Shown: positions 18,340 through 30,365, counted from the first letter of the stretch. The stretch is 64,000 nt of DNA from Amyelois transitella (GCF_032362555.1 NC_083531.1:1116001-1180000), one strand, 5' to 3'. The notes: a model not told the origin generated them from the letters alone. Made by a program: numbers and translations.

Positions 18340-20094
18340 ATTATCAGATTATTATAACATTTATCTAATTCCATTATTCAAGAAAGGTGAAAAATCAGAT
18401 CCTGGTAATTATAGACCAATCTCAATTTTACCAATTTTGAGCAAGGTGTTCGAGAGAATCATGCTTAATCAAATGCAGCGTTACTTTAAGTCTAATAAAT
18501 TATTTCATAGTCAGCAATACGGCTTTACTGAGGGGAAATGTACAACAGATGCAGGTGTGGCTCTTGTCACTCATATTCTCAATGCATGGGAAGACTCACA
18601 GGATGCCATCGGAGTGTTTTGCGATCTGACCAAAGCATTTGATTGCGTAGATCATAGAACTCTTCTGCTCAAGCTCGCTCATTACGGGTTCGATACTGCT
18701 GCCGTTGAACTAATTAAATCATATCTTAGTGATAGATTACAGACGGTAGATTTAAATAATACAAAATCGAAAGGAGCGACGGTAAAAATTGGGGTACCGC
18801 AAGGTTCCATTTTGGGACCTTTTCTCTTTCTGATATATATCAACGACCTGCCTTGCATGATTGAGAAACAGACTGGCATCGTGTTGTTTGCAGATGATAC
18901 GTCACTAATTTTTAAAATGAACCGCCGTAGCGAAATCTGTGATGATGTGAATAGCACTTTAGCCGCCATCTCTAACTGGTTTACAATCAACAACTTACTG
19001 TTAAATGCAAATAAGACCCAATGCATTAAGTTTACACTTCCCAATGTGCGGCAGGCAAATGTGGATATTAGTATAAATAGTAAAAGATTAGATTTTGTTG
19101 ATAGTACTACTTTCTTAGGAATAACATTAGATTCAAATTTGAAATGGCATGCTCACATTTTAAAACTTTCTAAAAGGCTTAGTTCTGCAGCATACGCTAT
19201 TCGTCGTATTAGGCATTTGACGGATGTGGCAACTGCTAAGCTAGTATATTTTAGTTATTTTCATAGTTTAATGTCATATGGTCTACTGCTTTGGGGATCA
19301 GCAGCAGACATACAAACTATTTTCATTTTACAAAAAAGGGCAATTCGATATATCTACGGTCTTAAACAAAGAGATTCCCTTAGAGATTTTTTCAAAAACC
19401 TAAATATTTTAACTTTGCCCTCCCAATACATATTCGATAACATCATGCATGTTAGGAAAAACTTAGACTCTTTCAAAAAAGTAGGTGAATGTACTAGTAG
19501 ATCACTGCGGAACAATTATAAGTTGTCGATCCCAGCACATCGGCTGGCTAAGGTAGGGAAATCATTTCTTATTAATTGTATAAGATTTTATAATAAATTA
19601 CCAAAAAGTGTTCTTGAAATGAATGATAGAAAATTCAAACAGTATATTAAAGTTGAGCTTTGTAGGAAAGCCTATTACAGCACGGATGATTATATTAATG
19701 ATAAACATGTGTGGCCCGAGCTGGACATAATGGCCTCTTAAATGCTTGTGTATTTTTGACATGATCTGGACATAATTTGTACAGTATGTACATATTTTAT
19801 TTTATATTTATTTTATTTGACGAAATATTCGTATTGACATAATCAGTTCTACATTCATACATGTTTTTTAATGTAGACAATGTGCATTCGTCCACGATTT
19901 AGATTTAAGAGATCTATATTTGTAAATTGACGTCCTATGAAAATGCTGCAGTGTAGTTTGTTCCGCCGCTTCTTCTACACATGCGCTTTGGAAGCGGTAG
20001 TAGTTATAATTAGATTTAAGTTATGTGACGTCAATAAGTGATACCTTGTATCCAATTTTGAAAATAAATCTATTCTATTCTATTCTATTCTATC
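18340..20094 (+). mobile_element. 5'-truncated non-LTR retrotransposon (LINE L1)
   Basis: Open frame joins upstream at ~18347 to the reverse transcriptase CDS, followed by a 3' UTR and a terminal (TTCTA)n run at 20065-20094. Upstream endonuclease and ORF1 are absent, typical of 5' truncation on retrotransposition. Clade is jockey/CR1-like by motif look only. Tail-only relatives: 4757, 14862, 17205, 30366, 40560, 52945, 56872, 63775. Confidence 0.85.
18347..19741 (+). CDS. LINE reverse transcriptase, 5'-truncated but uninterrupted
   Basis: About 464 codons without a stop. The fingers region reads LIPLFKKGEKSDPGNYRPIS; then AFDCVDHRTLLLKL, GVPQGSILGPFLFLIYINDL and the catalytic LFADDTS core; then a thumb/C-terminal region ending LCRKAYYSTDDYINDKHVWP. 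It copies the element RNA by target-primed reverse transcription. There is no RNase H domain after it. There is no start codon of its own, so this is a passive but recent-looking copy. Confidence 0.88.
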   Translation, partial: DYYNIYLIPLFKKGEKSDPGNYRPISILPILSKVFERIMLNQMQRYFKSNKLFHSQQYGFTEGKCTTDAGVALVTHILNAWEDSQDAIGVFCDLTKAFDCVDHRTLLLKLAHYGFDTAAVELIKSYLSDRLQTVDLNNTKSKGATVKIGVPQGSILGPFLFLIYINDLPCMIEKQTGIVLFADDTSLIFKMNRRSEICDDVNSTLAAISNWFTINNLLLNANKTQCIKFTLPNVRQANVDISINSKRLDFVDSTTFLGITLDSNLKWHAHILKLSKRLSSAAYAIRRIRHLTDVATAKLVYFSYFHSLMSYGLLLWGSAADIQTIFILQKRAIRYIYGLKQRDSLRDFFKNLNILTLPSQYIFDNIMHVRKNLDSFKKVGECTSRSLRNNYKLSIPAHRLAKVGKSFLINCIRFYNKLPKSVLEMNDRKFKQYIKVELCRKAYYSTDDYINDKHVWPELDIMAS

Positions 20095-20821
20095 AGAGTA
20101 AATTTAAATTTTGCAAATGTTCTTTGTTACATTCGGGTGGCGTAAGACGTTTGAATGCAAGTTATTTGACCTCTCCTTTCACCTAACTCGCGGTTTACGC
20201 CTTCCTTGTTGCATTATCTCGACCGTACTAAGGTCATTGAGAAACAAAAGAAAATAACAATATTGAAACTTACTTTTTTTTATCAAAAATAAATCTAGTG
20301 AATGTGGGACTCGCCCACAAAAAAAGCAGCAACATTTTTTTATGTTAAGGTTGGGAGATTTTAAAAAACCTTCTTTAAATATTGAGGTCTGTGGATCGCG
20401 TTTTGAAAAACGCGAGGCCTTGCATCGATTTGGATAGCTTAGGTAGTAATCAAATAAAAGAATATAAGATCAAATAAAATCAATAAGTAAGTACATTATT
20501 TTGTCTGATAAAGCGGTAATATTATAATTCTATGATTTGAAAGGCCATGCCAGGCCATACTTATTTTAAGGGGCTCTATAAACATTTTCGCTCATTTACA
20601 AGACTTTAGGCTTCAGAAACTTTGGTCTATAAAGTATGCTGAAACGTTACGTAAAAAATACCAAATAAAAAAGCTGTAACTTGGTTTATCTTTTTCAATA
20701 ATTTAAAGGGGAATTTTATAAATATTACAAAATTACGTGTAATTATATTTTTTATTGACCTCTTAGTATTTCTCGTTCAAAAATACCTAGTACTTTAAAA
20801 AAATATGTATTTAACGATTTA
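20095..20821. other. Intergenic, nothing recognised
   Basis: AT-rich with one moderately GC patch near 20300-20440 (GGACTCGCCCACAAAAAAAG). No exon or repeat family identified. Confidence 0.35.
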
Positions 20822-20872
20822 TACATACATAAAATCACGCCTCTTTCCCGGAGGGGTAGGCAAAGACTACGA
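20822..20872 (-). mobile_element. LINE-X 3' scrap
   Basis: ACATACATAAAATCACGCCT and CCGGAGGGGTAGGCA only. Confidence 0.65.
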
Positions 20873-21295
20873 TTTATATTTATGGAAAAAATATTAACAA
20901 GCTAAGAATCATTAACATTACAAAAGTATCTGAACGTTTTTGTTTTTTTCTGAGAAAACATATTTTTCAATGTATTCGTACTGATATACATATATGTATT
21001 GAGAAATATCTTGTATCTTAGTAAAATGACCATGACAACCCATGCCATTCATGGTGAGAAGAGTTCGTCGACCGCTAGTCACACGATGTGTGTGTGCGAG
21101 CCAAGTATACGCAATAACTCAAAAGTATTGTTATAATTTTTATTTTATCTAGATATATTTTTTATTAATTTATTTAAACTTTATGCACGTAAAATGTACA
21201 ACAGATACATTTTATGCCACAAGACATAGTCTGCCAGTCGAACCTTTGGACCAAACTGACAAATTATAAATATAAATATAAATAAATATAAATAT

Positions 21296-21540
21296 ATATA
21301 TAAATATATACGGGACAAATTACACTGATTGAGTTAGCCTCGAAGTAAGTTCGAGACTTGTGTTACGAGATACTAACTCAACGATACTACCTATATTTTA
21401 TAATAAATACTTATATAGATAAACATCCAAGACCCAGGCCAATCGGAGAAAGTTCGTTTCTCATCATGCCCTGGCCGGGATTCGAACCCGGGACCCCTGG
21501 TGTCACAGACAAGCGCGCTACCGCTGCGCCACAGAGGCCG
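21296..21540 (-). mobile_element. tRNA-headed SINE (S2), full length
   Basis: TATACGGGACAAATTACACT to GCTGCGCCACAGAGGCCGTC. On the minus strand it has a tRNA-like head with A box GGCGCAGCGGTAG and B box GGTTCGAATCCC. The head is embedded in a repeat, so not a working tRNA gene. Confidence 0.82.
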
Positions 21541-22042
21541 TCAAATTATTTTGTTTATTTTAGAGTAGACTTATTTTCTCTCTCTCTCTCATGTTATCAA
21601 ATGCTTCGGGGACTGGGGTCAGCTTTCCGAAGACATTTTCTTTCTTTTTTGTTCGGTTTGTGGCTTTTTCAGTTTTAAAACTAATTCGGCTAATCTATAC
21701 ATATAAATAGATTATATAAACCTGCCCGCCGTTCCATATTATTTTAAAATTCCATTGCCCAACAGCGTCCATATTGTACCTATTTATAAACAGTAACTGT
21801 AATTCAACTGATGTACTAAACTGAATAAGATTCCGTGTTGATTTTTTTGAATTTTTATTGGACTTGGCGTTCCCACAATTACGTTTTTTGTAACATCACC
21901 TTAATTCAAATTCTTACCGCGTTTTGTTGTTGGCATTTGTAGGGGGGACCTGTAAGAATCCAAAGCATTTATTATAACTTACTTAAATACTTACCATAGA
22001 AATCGTAATAAGAATATAATAACACATACCTACATATATACA
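21541..22042. other. Intergenic, nothing recognised
   Basis: No gene or named repeat seen. Confidence 0.35.
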
Positions 22043-22250
22043 TACATATGGTCACGTCTATATCCCTTGCGGGGTAGACAGAGCCAACAGTCTTGAAAAG
22101 TCTGAATGGCCACGAATAGAATTGAGAATCGAATAGTGACAGGTTGCTAGCCCATCGCCTAAAAAAGAATCCCAAGTTTGTAAGCCTATCCCTTAGTCGC
22201 CTTTTACGACATCCATGGGAAAGAGATGGAGTGGTCCTATTTTTTTTTGT
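22043..22250 (-). mobile_element. S1 copy, internally deleted
   Basis: ATGGTCACGTCTATATCCCT; the GTTCAGCTATTTGGC block is missing; ends before the usual GGTGCCGGGAACC. Confidence 0.82.
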
Positions 22251-22255
22251 ATTAT

Positions 22256-22330
22256 ACGACTACGTTTTTATCGCGCGAGAAACTAGCGCTGTCGCATTTC
22301 ACGTCATAATAGAAAGCGAAACAAAACACA
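22256..22330. repeat. Unidentified dispersed repeat, copy 1
   Basis: Shares ~65 bases with 25025-25100 (core TTTCACGTCATAATA and AAAGCGAAAC). Family not recognised. Confidence 0.6.
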
Positions 22331-23459
22331 TTATCTTCAGGGGTTTTGCAAACTGCGCGCGTTCGTGAGAACTAGTGAAGCGGATTCGCCCAATAGACTC
22401 GGCGCGACGCGACTTGTTTGAATCTCGCGTCGCGAGAAGCCGCAACTTTAGGTATGAGTATGACGGGGAATGGCGATAGACCTTGACATTTCGCGGGCAG
22501 AAGATCACGCTGTTGACATTTAAAAATGCCGCGAAAGTGTTTCTTGTTTTTATGTGACGAAGGAAGTACAGTTCATAATGCCAAAAGGATAGACTGTTTA
22601 CGTAACATATATGTATTTATAGATATTGCAAGAATTATATTCTGTGATCCTATACATAATTATGTAGGTATCTTAGGGAATTTTAGCGCCCAAGAATAGG
22701 AAACTATAACAAAACTAGGTTATTAATTATGAAAAAATAAGTTAAGACGTTTTTAAATTAGGTATCGTAGTCGACACGAAGACTTTCACCATGACACATC
22801 TTTGTCTGCAGCTTAGTTAAAACTAAGCTTATTATCACAACTAACAGAAGTTTACTTCTACTTATAGAAATTCAGCTTATTTTAGTAGATAATGACTCTA
22901 TTCGTCACAAACTTAATTTGACTTAGGTACTTACTGCATACTTACCTACAGATACCTATTTACTTTAAGCTTAAATTTAAACAAAGCTTCTTGAAAAAAT
23001 GAGTACACACAACACATTATCACATCTATATTCCTTGCGGGGTAGACAGAGCCAGAGACAAAGTCAAATAAATAAACATACATGTACTACCATATAAAAT
23101 AAATGAATAGTGGATGCGTCACAACGACAACGACAAGTAGTGTTCTCTCACTCCCCTCTTAAAACCTGATAAGGATTTACTATCACGTACGTCCGGCGGT
23201 AAACAATTCCATGATCTGACAGCTTGGATAGAAAGAGAAAGACGGCTTTTCCGTACTGCTGGTTACTGGCATTGTAACACTGGACCTGGCTATTACAAAA
23301 CAGTCTCGATATACCGGTTTTCGAATATGTTACGAAAACTGTTGTGATTATGACATACATTTTGCGTTAACCGACTTGGTTTTGAATATTTGAACATTAT
23401 TTGACAGAAACTTAACATTAGGGCTTCCATGACTAATGCTTTTCAACTATTACGAAAAA
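22331..23459. other. Intergenic sequence
   Basis: 22331-22500 is locally GC-rich with GCGCGACGCGACTTG and GCGTCGCGAGAAG. A short S1 scrap is at 23025-23055. No gene evidence. Confidence 0.35.
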
Positions 23460-23553
23460 AATAGCTGAACGTGGCCTATCACTCTTTTCCAAGACTGTTG
23501 GCTCTGTATACCCCGCAAGGGTCAGAGGTGACTATATGCACCTATGTATGTAT
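23460..23553 (+). mobile_element. S1 copy, 3' piece
   Basis: AGCTGAACGTGGCCTATCAC to the (TATG) tail. Confidence 0.7.
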
Positions 23554-26139
23554 GAAAACTTACCCTGGGCGAGTTTACCAATATCTACCTACTGTGCAAA
23601 TAATAAACTGCCCGATGCCCGTAGCGTTTTGGACTCGTCCAAATTATGTGTTATGTCACTTCGTATATCTCAGGAAGTAGTAGCAGGTAAGTTGTTGTAA
23701 AACTAAATTAACACCAAAACAAAAAAAAATGTCATCACGCCTATTCGTCCTTAAGATACCCCTCCACCACTATAATTTAAAAAAATAGCACTTTCAAAAC
23801 TGACTCTCAGGCCATCACTATCACTGATGGCAAAGTTATTACTACGCTTTTATTATTTTTTAAATAATCATGAATTTTCGGAATGGACTTTCCCATCTAT
23901 TTATAATTCAAAATATGTATTTTGAATGTATAAAACATTGATATCGTGAAAATTAAGAATAAAAATTCACTTAATGCATTTATTTAATTACTTGTAATCT
24001 ATCATGTTATCTGACCATCACAACATAGTGTAAAGCAAAGGCTCTTCCCGCGTCTGTTTCTATGCCTTCATGCTTAGATCTTTAAAACTACACAACGGAT
24101 TTTATTCTAGTCTCTTCAGATGCAGAATTCTTCAACAAACATTTTTTGGTGCATTTATGAGTTTAGGGACTTAAAAATAAAAATACTTTTATAAATATTA
24201 TCAAAATTCTTTTATTTTATTACAGAAGTAACGTAAAATTTATGTAAATATATTATAAAGTAAGACTAATTTAAGTATGTGATGAATAAATAAAGTATAC
24301 TGCAATATTTTTTTACCGTAATATCTATTAAGAGTTTTTAAAAACAATATAATATTTATGGCTGAAAATAAAAAATATATATTTCATGCCAAAATCATGA
24401 ATTAATTATAGCGTTGTCGAAACGTCGATAATTTTAGCATCGATAGTTATCAATTTATCTGTTTGCAATACTTGTTTGTATTAAAGCCCTCCTCAAAGTT
24501 ACAAATTTTCTTTTTGAAATATGTTCTGAAATAAAACTTAAAATATTCATTATAGAAAAGATGATTGACATCTTTATTCCTGTATGACGCAGTAAATTAA
24601 TTAAAAAAAAAAAATGTTTTCTGACATTGAAAATATCGAAAATTTATATTGTGTAACACAGATGGATTGTTTTACTTATTACAGACAGACTCAAAAATAA
24701 TTATACCCACCAGTCTTTATCGCTGAGATGGGATAGACAGAGATTTCATTTGCTTTATTAAATAAAAAAACTGGAGGATAATAATGATATTACTTTTACA
24801 AAACCTGCTATTACAGACAAGTAGAACAAAACCACAGTCGAAAACTAGTACTAATAATGCCTAATTAATGATAATTAGATGTGATTAATTTATTACGCAA
24901 AAGTGATTACAAAATAGGTGAGTTTACAAAAAAAAATTCAAGTACCTATATATTTTTTTAATAGATTCCTATTTTAACGTACTTACAAACTTTTGTTTTG
25001 TTTGTTATACCCCCGTACCACGCACGCGCGACGGTTTTTTTTCGAGCGATAAACTAACGCTGTCACGTTTCACGTCATAATAAAAAGCGAAACACGTGAC
25101 TATGTTAAATGTAATTTTTGCGATATCCTATACCAACAGTGTTGCCAATCATTTTTCCGTTTTCAGTAAAAAAAAATATAACAATAATTGAATTACGTAG
25201 TGATATATGCTAAATATAAAGAAAAAATATTTACAGAAGGCAGTTTATACTTTTGTTTTTTAAGAATATATATTAACTACATGTAGGTAAACATAATACC
25301 TAAAATAAGGTGTTTTAATTATCACAAGAAAATCAACTTTAGACTAGTTCATACCATTTTTTTTTAATTTCATTTACTTGATATAACAATATTAAATTTA
25401 AATCCTTGTCTTTTGTATATTAAATTTTGATATAATACCAACGAAATTTTAATACTGACTAAATAAGTACAACTCATCATTTTTAACTAGGAAATAATCT
25501 TCTCAAATTGCATTCTACCCTTTATGTACAAAATACATCCGTTTTTTGTGTTTTATGGGCGTAACGAGGATAGGGTGGGCATTGCCTTCCCCAGGATTAA
25601 TCTGTTGTGTTCATTCATTCATCATAACTTCACCATATTCTTCTCTATGAGACCACGGGTCCATATGGAATGTATTCCTAGATAGTAGGATACGCCCATG
25701 CATTTTTTCCAAGGCAAGGATCATATTTTTTTTGTAAATGGATTTTTTTTACACAAATTAGAATGTAACTTTTTTTTAGTTGGTTGAAAGAGTATCTGTG
25801 TCCAATTTTTTTTTTTATACAACCAAGATTTTCAGAATGACATACAAATAAAAATAAAATAGGTCTTATGGTATTCTATGAAGAAATAATTAAGGTAGTC
25901 TTAATATATTTTACATTTCACACAGATATTGTGTTCCTTGCCTTGAAACAAAGGGTCAATTCACATACACAGGAGACAATGCGAAACTTGTCATTTTTTG
26001 ATTTTTTGATTCAGTTTCCTGATAGCCAATCACACTTCATACACAAGAAAAAATATTATAATTTTATATTTTAAGTCATTCTATTAAAATGTAGCCTTGC
26101 ATTCATGTGAAGTGACCCTAATTTTTTAAATTTTGAAAT
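23554..26139. other. AT-rich intergenic block between LINE region and UAP
   Basis: Contains a weak Helitron-like end at 24025-24120 and copy 2 of an unidentified repeat at 25025-25100. I find no exon pattern; the 3' UTR of UAP should start just left of 26140. Confidence 0.4.
25025..25100. repeat. Unidentified dispersed repeat, copy 2
   Basis: Matches 22256-22330, with CGCGCGACGG at its left edge. Confidence 0.6.
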
Positions 26140-27603
26140 CTAATGGTTACCATTGACTCCATTCGTCTCCGACTCAGACATGCTTTTTAAATGGAATGGG
26201 CTTATAACAAACACTTCATCTTTTACCAAGTCCTCTAGGTTTTCTCCCGCATAAGACAATAACGGAGAAATTTCAACATCAACATCATCTGTAATGTTAC
26301 CCCCGGCTTGTCTGATGTATGTCCGATGAAGCTTCAGTAAATCCAACCGGGCTGTCGTCGGGCAGTCCTGTTTCGCTGCATCGGAATTCTTCAACGGAGA
26401 AAACTCAGCTTCCCTAGACACTTCTAAGCAAATAAAGTTCTCCGCAAACTCGAATACATCAAATATGAACTTCTCAATTTTAATACCGTTCGGCTCGGTA
26501 GGCTTTTGACGGATACCATCACTGTCAACAAACGGTATTTTCTTCTTGGCTAAATGCAGTTTGAGTTTTGACTCGAAATTGCAGATTTTTGACAAGAATT
26601 CTGCAGAAAAATAATGGTTGCAAATGTTTCCCGCGGAGAAGGTTAAGCGGCCATCAGGGTTCCGCCTTTCTGCTGCTGCGTCCGTCAATTCAGAGTACTC
26701 CACTACCTTGTAATGACCATTGACACGGCACACCACACCAACAGCCTCACTCGGACATGATTTTTGAACTACTTTTGCGGCACAATCGGCATTCTTGCTT
26801 GTACAGTATCCAATAAACACGGGATCTGCCACTTTGATCAATATGTTATCTACGGAATGTGCATGCAGGTGTTTAACTCCTCGTTTCATTATATCTTCGA
26901 GGATTCCTTCAGTCTTCAGCGCTTTGTACAGCCCACCATTGCCATCAGGAGCACTAGCTATGTGATGTTTCTCATCCAACAAAACTTTACCTTCAAAATC
27001 AAAACACGGCAATGTGCCTTGGTTAAAGAACACCACATCATCTTCATTCAAACCAAAATATGAATGAGTTTTAAAGAAATCAGCCGTTGGTGCCATAGTA
27101 TGTTCTGAAGTCATGATATACCATGTAATTCTGCCTTCTTTACCATATTTCTCCGCAGCCATCTGCTGTATTTTTACAATCCTCTCTGCCTGTATTTGAA
27201 ACAAAGTCTTTTTTGATGGCAAACCGACATCGTACATGCCTTTAGGATGCCCAAAGCCTAATCTCGTGGCCTGGCCACCAGAAAGTAACAAAACACCGAC
27301 CCTACCTTCGGCAATTTCCTTAAATCCAAGACTTTCATACTCTTCGTACTTTTCATTGCTCAAATTATTGACGGACTCGTAGTGGCTGTCCGGAATTGGT
27401 TTCAAATCATGATCCAACTTTTCTTTTATCACTTTGGAAGCGTCAACAGCGCGTCGAAATACCTCATTCACTTCGGCGAAATCGAGAGAGGAAATTTCGC
27501 GAGCTAGTTGTTCCTGCTCCTTCGCTGATAAGTCCGGCCAGAACTTGATAAGCTGCTCTTGACCGTGAACAGATAATCGCGAAAATAATGTATCATACGA
27601 CAT
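26140..27603 (-). CDS. UAP1: UDP-N-acetylglucosamine pyrophosphorylase
   Basis: A single uninterrupted 487-codon frame, the usual length for eukaryotic UAP. The nucleotide-binding signature [16 protein letters not shown] is at residues 107-122, followed by family blocks such as [59 protein letters not shown] and [16 protein letters not shown]. The enzyme makes UDP-GlcNAc from UTP and GlcNAc-1-phosphate in the cytosol, feeding chitin synthesis, N-glycosylation and GPI anchors; the fly orthologue is mummy. The 5' end faces REXO4 across about 700 bases, so promoters may be shared. It has no intron in the coding region, which could be normal for the lineage or mark a retrocopy. Start ATG 27603 gives a standard N-terminus. 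Confidence 0.96.
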   Translation of the reverse strand: MSYDTLFSRLSVHGQEQLIKFWPDLSAKEQEQLAREISSLDFAEVNEVFRRAVDASKVIKEKLDHDLKPIPDSHYESVNNLSNEKYEEYESLGFKEIAEGRVGVLLLSGGQATRLGFGHPKGMYDVGLPSKKTLFQIQAERIVKIQQMAAEKYGKEGRITWYIMTSEHTMAPTADFFKTHSYFGLNEDDVVFFNQGTLPCFDFEGKVLLDEKHHIASAPDGNGGLYKALKTEGILEDIMKRGVKHLHAHSVDNILIKVADPVFIGYCTSKNADCAAKVVQKSCPSEAVGVVCRVNGHYKVVEYSELTDAAAERRNPDGRLTFSAGNICNHYFSAEFLSKICNFESKLKLHLAKKKIPFVDSDGIRQKPTEPNGIKIEKFIFDVFEFAENFICLEVSREAEFSPLKNSDAAKQDCPTTARLDLLKLHRTYIRQAGGNITDDVDVEISPLLSYAGENLEDLVKDEVFVISPFHLKSMSESETNGVNGNH

Positions 27604-28305
27604 TATGGCTACGACCGAACGCCGCGATTAGAAAGTATAAACTGATTCATGTTTCTGTTCGCGCGCAATAGTAGGTTTCACTCTCCCACCACTAAATAAC
27701 AGAATTAAGAATTTTACACGTCAACTGTGGCCGCGCGGCTGCTAGCAGTTCTAGTTGACATTTTTCATTAAAATATTTGAATAATTATCCACGATTTTCA
27801 TAAGTTTATTTATGTCAAAATATATGCCGACAACATTTTGTTTTTTTTTTTTTAATGGAATCATCAGTTGCCATTGCCAACTGTCTCCGACGAGAAGGCG
27901 CTAAATCGGTACCAAAAAGCACTAAAATGCCAAAATATTTTTTCACGGATCTCACCTCGTTACACTGTTTTTACAATTAATATTATAAATACGAAAGTAA
28001 CACAAACAGTCTGTCTATTATGCATTCTTGAAAAGATTTAAACTGAAAGATTTCGATGAAATTTGGTACAAAGATAAGAGTTGACCATAAGGAGAATGTT
28101 TTGATGTAAAGAAAGCCGATTTTGCTGTCGCATGAACTTAAAAATTTAATTGTCAAGGCAATTTTACTAATTTGGTACAAATACGTACTAAAATTTACAA
28201 ACTATTTGAATTGTTACAGAAGTATGTGTTTTTTTGAACCAAGTTAACGCAATTTCATAGGAGACAGTTGGCAACAGTGCTGTCAGCTGTCACTATCATT
28301 GTCAA
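27604..28305. promoter_or_regulatory. Head-to-head intergenic region of UAP and REXO4
   Basis: Divergent start codons are 702 bases apart. A 15-base inverted repeat, TTGCCAACTGTCTCC at 27874-27888 and its complement at 28260-28274, brackets the REXO4-proximal half. Between them lies Helitron-like sequence (~27970-28200, AATATTATAAATACGAAAG). No clear TATA box. Confidence 0.45.
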
Positions 28306-29723
28306 ATGGATGGCCTCTTTAGCAACGCATGTTATTTACTATTGTACTGTGTTGATTTTATTCTGAATATTCTGTATAGTTTCAGTAACGTCGTGATATT
28401 CGCAGGAAGAATATTTCTAAGATATATGTTTGATGTAAAGATGAAAGAGTCATCGAAGAAAAGGAAACGGAATAATTGTGCCGAATCGAATACTGTTGCA
28501 TCTCGGGGTATAATCAATGCTAACTGGCAAAAGTTCCTTTCAAGCAACTTGATTATGGATGCAAAGACCGAAAAGCCCATTTCAGAAGGTAACGAAACGT
28601 ACACGGGTACTTTCAGACGTGCCAGGCGGAAAAAAGCGAAGAACCATACTAATGTAGAACATAACCTAAAAAGTTTAAATATTGAAAATAAGGCCGATAA
28701 TACAAGCCAGTCGGCAACAACAGTAGCAAATAACGATAATTTAGCCAAGGAATTAGTCAAGAATAATGAAAATTCTAAGAATAAAAAAAATAGTCTGACA
28801 AAATTTGTAGCGATAGATTGTGAAATGGTTGGTATTGGTTACGGAGGCAATGACCATATGTTAGCGCGAGTGTCAATAGTCAATAAATTTGGGGACTGCA
28901 TTTACGATAAGTATGTGAAAGCGAGGGAGGAGGTTGTGGATTATCGGACCGAGGTAAGCGGTATACGCAAAGAGGACATGCTCCAAGGAGAAGACTTCAC
29001 AAAGGTGCAGAAGGAAGTCGCAGAAATCATAAAGGGTCGTGTATTAGTTGGTCATTCACTGAAGAACGATTTGAGCGTCTTATATCTGTCACATCCAAAA
29101 AGAAACATTAGGGACACGTCAAGATACAAGCCGTTCAGAAAGGTAAATTTATAAATAATAGTTTTTATTTAAAATTAATAATAGTAATTGTTCTATGACA
29201 GAAGGGTTATATGGACATTTTGTCCGCTCTAAGCTTTTAAGTCCCATTCCAAGCTTTGCTTTCGATGTTGGAGAGCGCTTGGATTTGTACGAATTAAGAC
29301 CAATTCAATGTTTTGTACAAGTTGAGTTAAAGAAATTAATATAGTGCATGTAAAGCTTCAAATTAATTCATCAAGATTTAATTTGCACCTTCCCTTTCAT
29401 CTTTATACATTTTTCAAAGAGTTCTGTAACAGTTACAATAATTAGCTCAATTGTATTGTTGTCATCTTACGTAAGTACTTTATGGTATGCTATTATATTG
29501 AGTAATTTTTATCATCTGTCAATTTCAGGTGACAAAAGGCAGTACGCCTTCTCTTAAAAGGCTAGCCAAAGAGATTCTCGGTATAGAAATTCAGCACGGT
29601 GAACACAGTTCCGTGGAAGACGCCAGGGCTGCGATGCAACTTTACAATACTGTAGCTAAAAAGTGGGAGGACATGATGAGCGAAAAGAGAGGTTATAATA
29701 GAAGACTTTTGGATGAATCGTAG
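28306..29723 (+). CDS. REXO4: REXO4-type DEDDh 3'-5' RNA exonuclease
   Basis: Two exons, 28306-29142 and 29529-29723, joined in phase 0 (AAG/gtaaat, ttcag/GTG), giving 343 residues. Catalytic motifs: [10 protein letters not shown] (D171, E173), VGHSLKNDL (D255) and [12 protein letters not shown] (H305, D310), so the DEDDh set is complete. An arginine/lysine-rich stretch (KKRKR near 51-55, RRARRKK near 104-110) fits nucleolar targeting, as known for REXO4/XPMC2 in pre-rRNA processing. The ATG at 28306 has good context but adds a hydrophobic segment (about residues 8-40) odd for a nucleolar protein; the in-frame ATG at 28441 (residue 46) would give a more typical start. A shorter paralogue with the same intron position lies at 36852. 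Confidence 0.92.
29143..29528 (+). other. REXO4 intron
   Basis: 386 bases, AT-rich, GT-AG ends. No repeat family recognised, which is rare in this window. Confidence 0.6.
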
Positions 29724-29931
29724 CATTTTATAAAATACCATGCCGTTTGAACTATGAAAAATAAACATTAGTAATATATATATAAGTTTTGTCATAAATA
29801 ATTTGTTATAAGATCGGACGTAATGTTTTAAGGCAGTTTTTGAGCAATATGCCGTGACAAGATAGCGTGCCCTCACACACTGACCATTGATTGCTGCGTA
29901 ATACTATTTATACTATCTATAAATAATACAG

Positions 29932-30004
29932 GTATTCAACGCGCACGTGACATACCCTTATTTTATCTGGACCTTTCGAATCATGTTACAATGATCTGTA
30001 GTCT
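29932..30004. mobile_element. Decayed copy of a 115-bp foldback MITE
   Basis: TACAGGTATTCAACGCGCAC matches the left arm of the intact element at 41939-42053; the right arm is reduced to ATCTGTAG. Confidence 0.6.
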
Positions 30005-30125
30005 CCAGGCGGCTGAAAACGTGAAAAACCGGTGTGAAAATTTAAAATCAGTTATCGCTACACAAGTTTGAATCTTATTTCAACTACTTTAGCAATAATA
30101 ATTCTTTGACACAAAGTGACCCATG

Positions 30126-30262
30126 TAACAATGGGACAAAATCGTGTCACTTGTCCCGCCATGGGAATGCTCAATGGGACTAGTGGCATAGACTGCACTG
30201 CTAGTTGGATGCGATAGCCCATCGCATCAATCCGCGCCACTGCAATAGTGTGCGAGTGACAG
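30126..30262. other. Segment with successive short hairpins
   Basis: Inverted pairs: GGGACAA/TTGTCCC (30133-30157), ACTAG/CTAGT (30179-30205) and GATGCGAT/ATCGCATC around AGCCC (30208-30228). GC-richer than its flanks. I do not recognise the family; it could be a repeat or a structured RNA. Confidence 0.3.
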
Positions 30263-30365
30263 GCCATGACTTGGGCCGCCATTTTGTATTCGTTTCTTTA
30301 TTCAAATTTAAAAAAATGTATTAATTTTATTATGGGACATTTCAACATCACTCTTGATAATTGTC

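Noticed and set aside
18682-19044. Minus-strand frame in the LINE
   Set aside because: Antisense shadow of the reverse transcriptase core.
25550-25720. Possible element with ATGGGCGTA-like inverted ends
   Set aside because: Ends match over only about nine bases and no duplication is visible.
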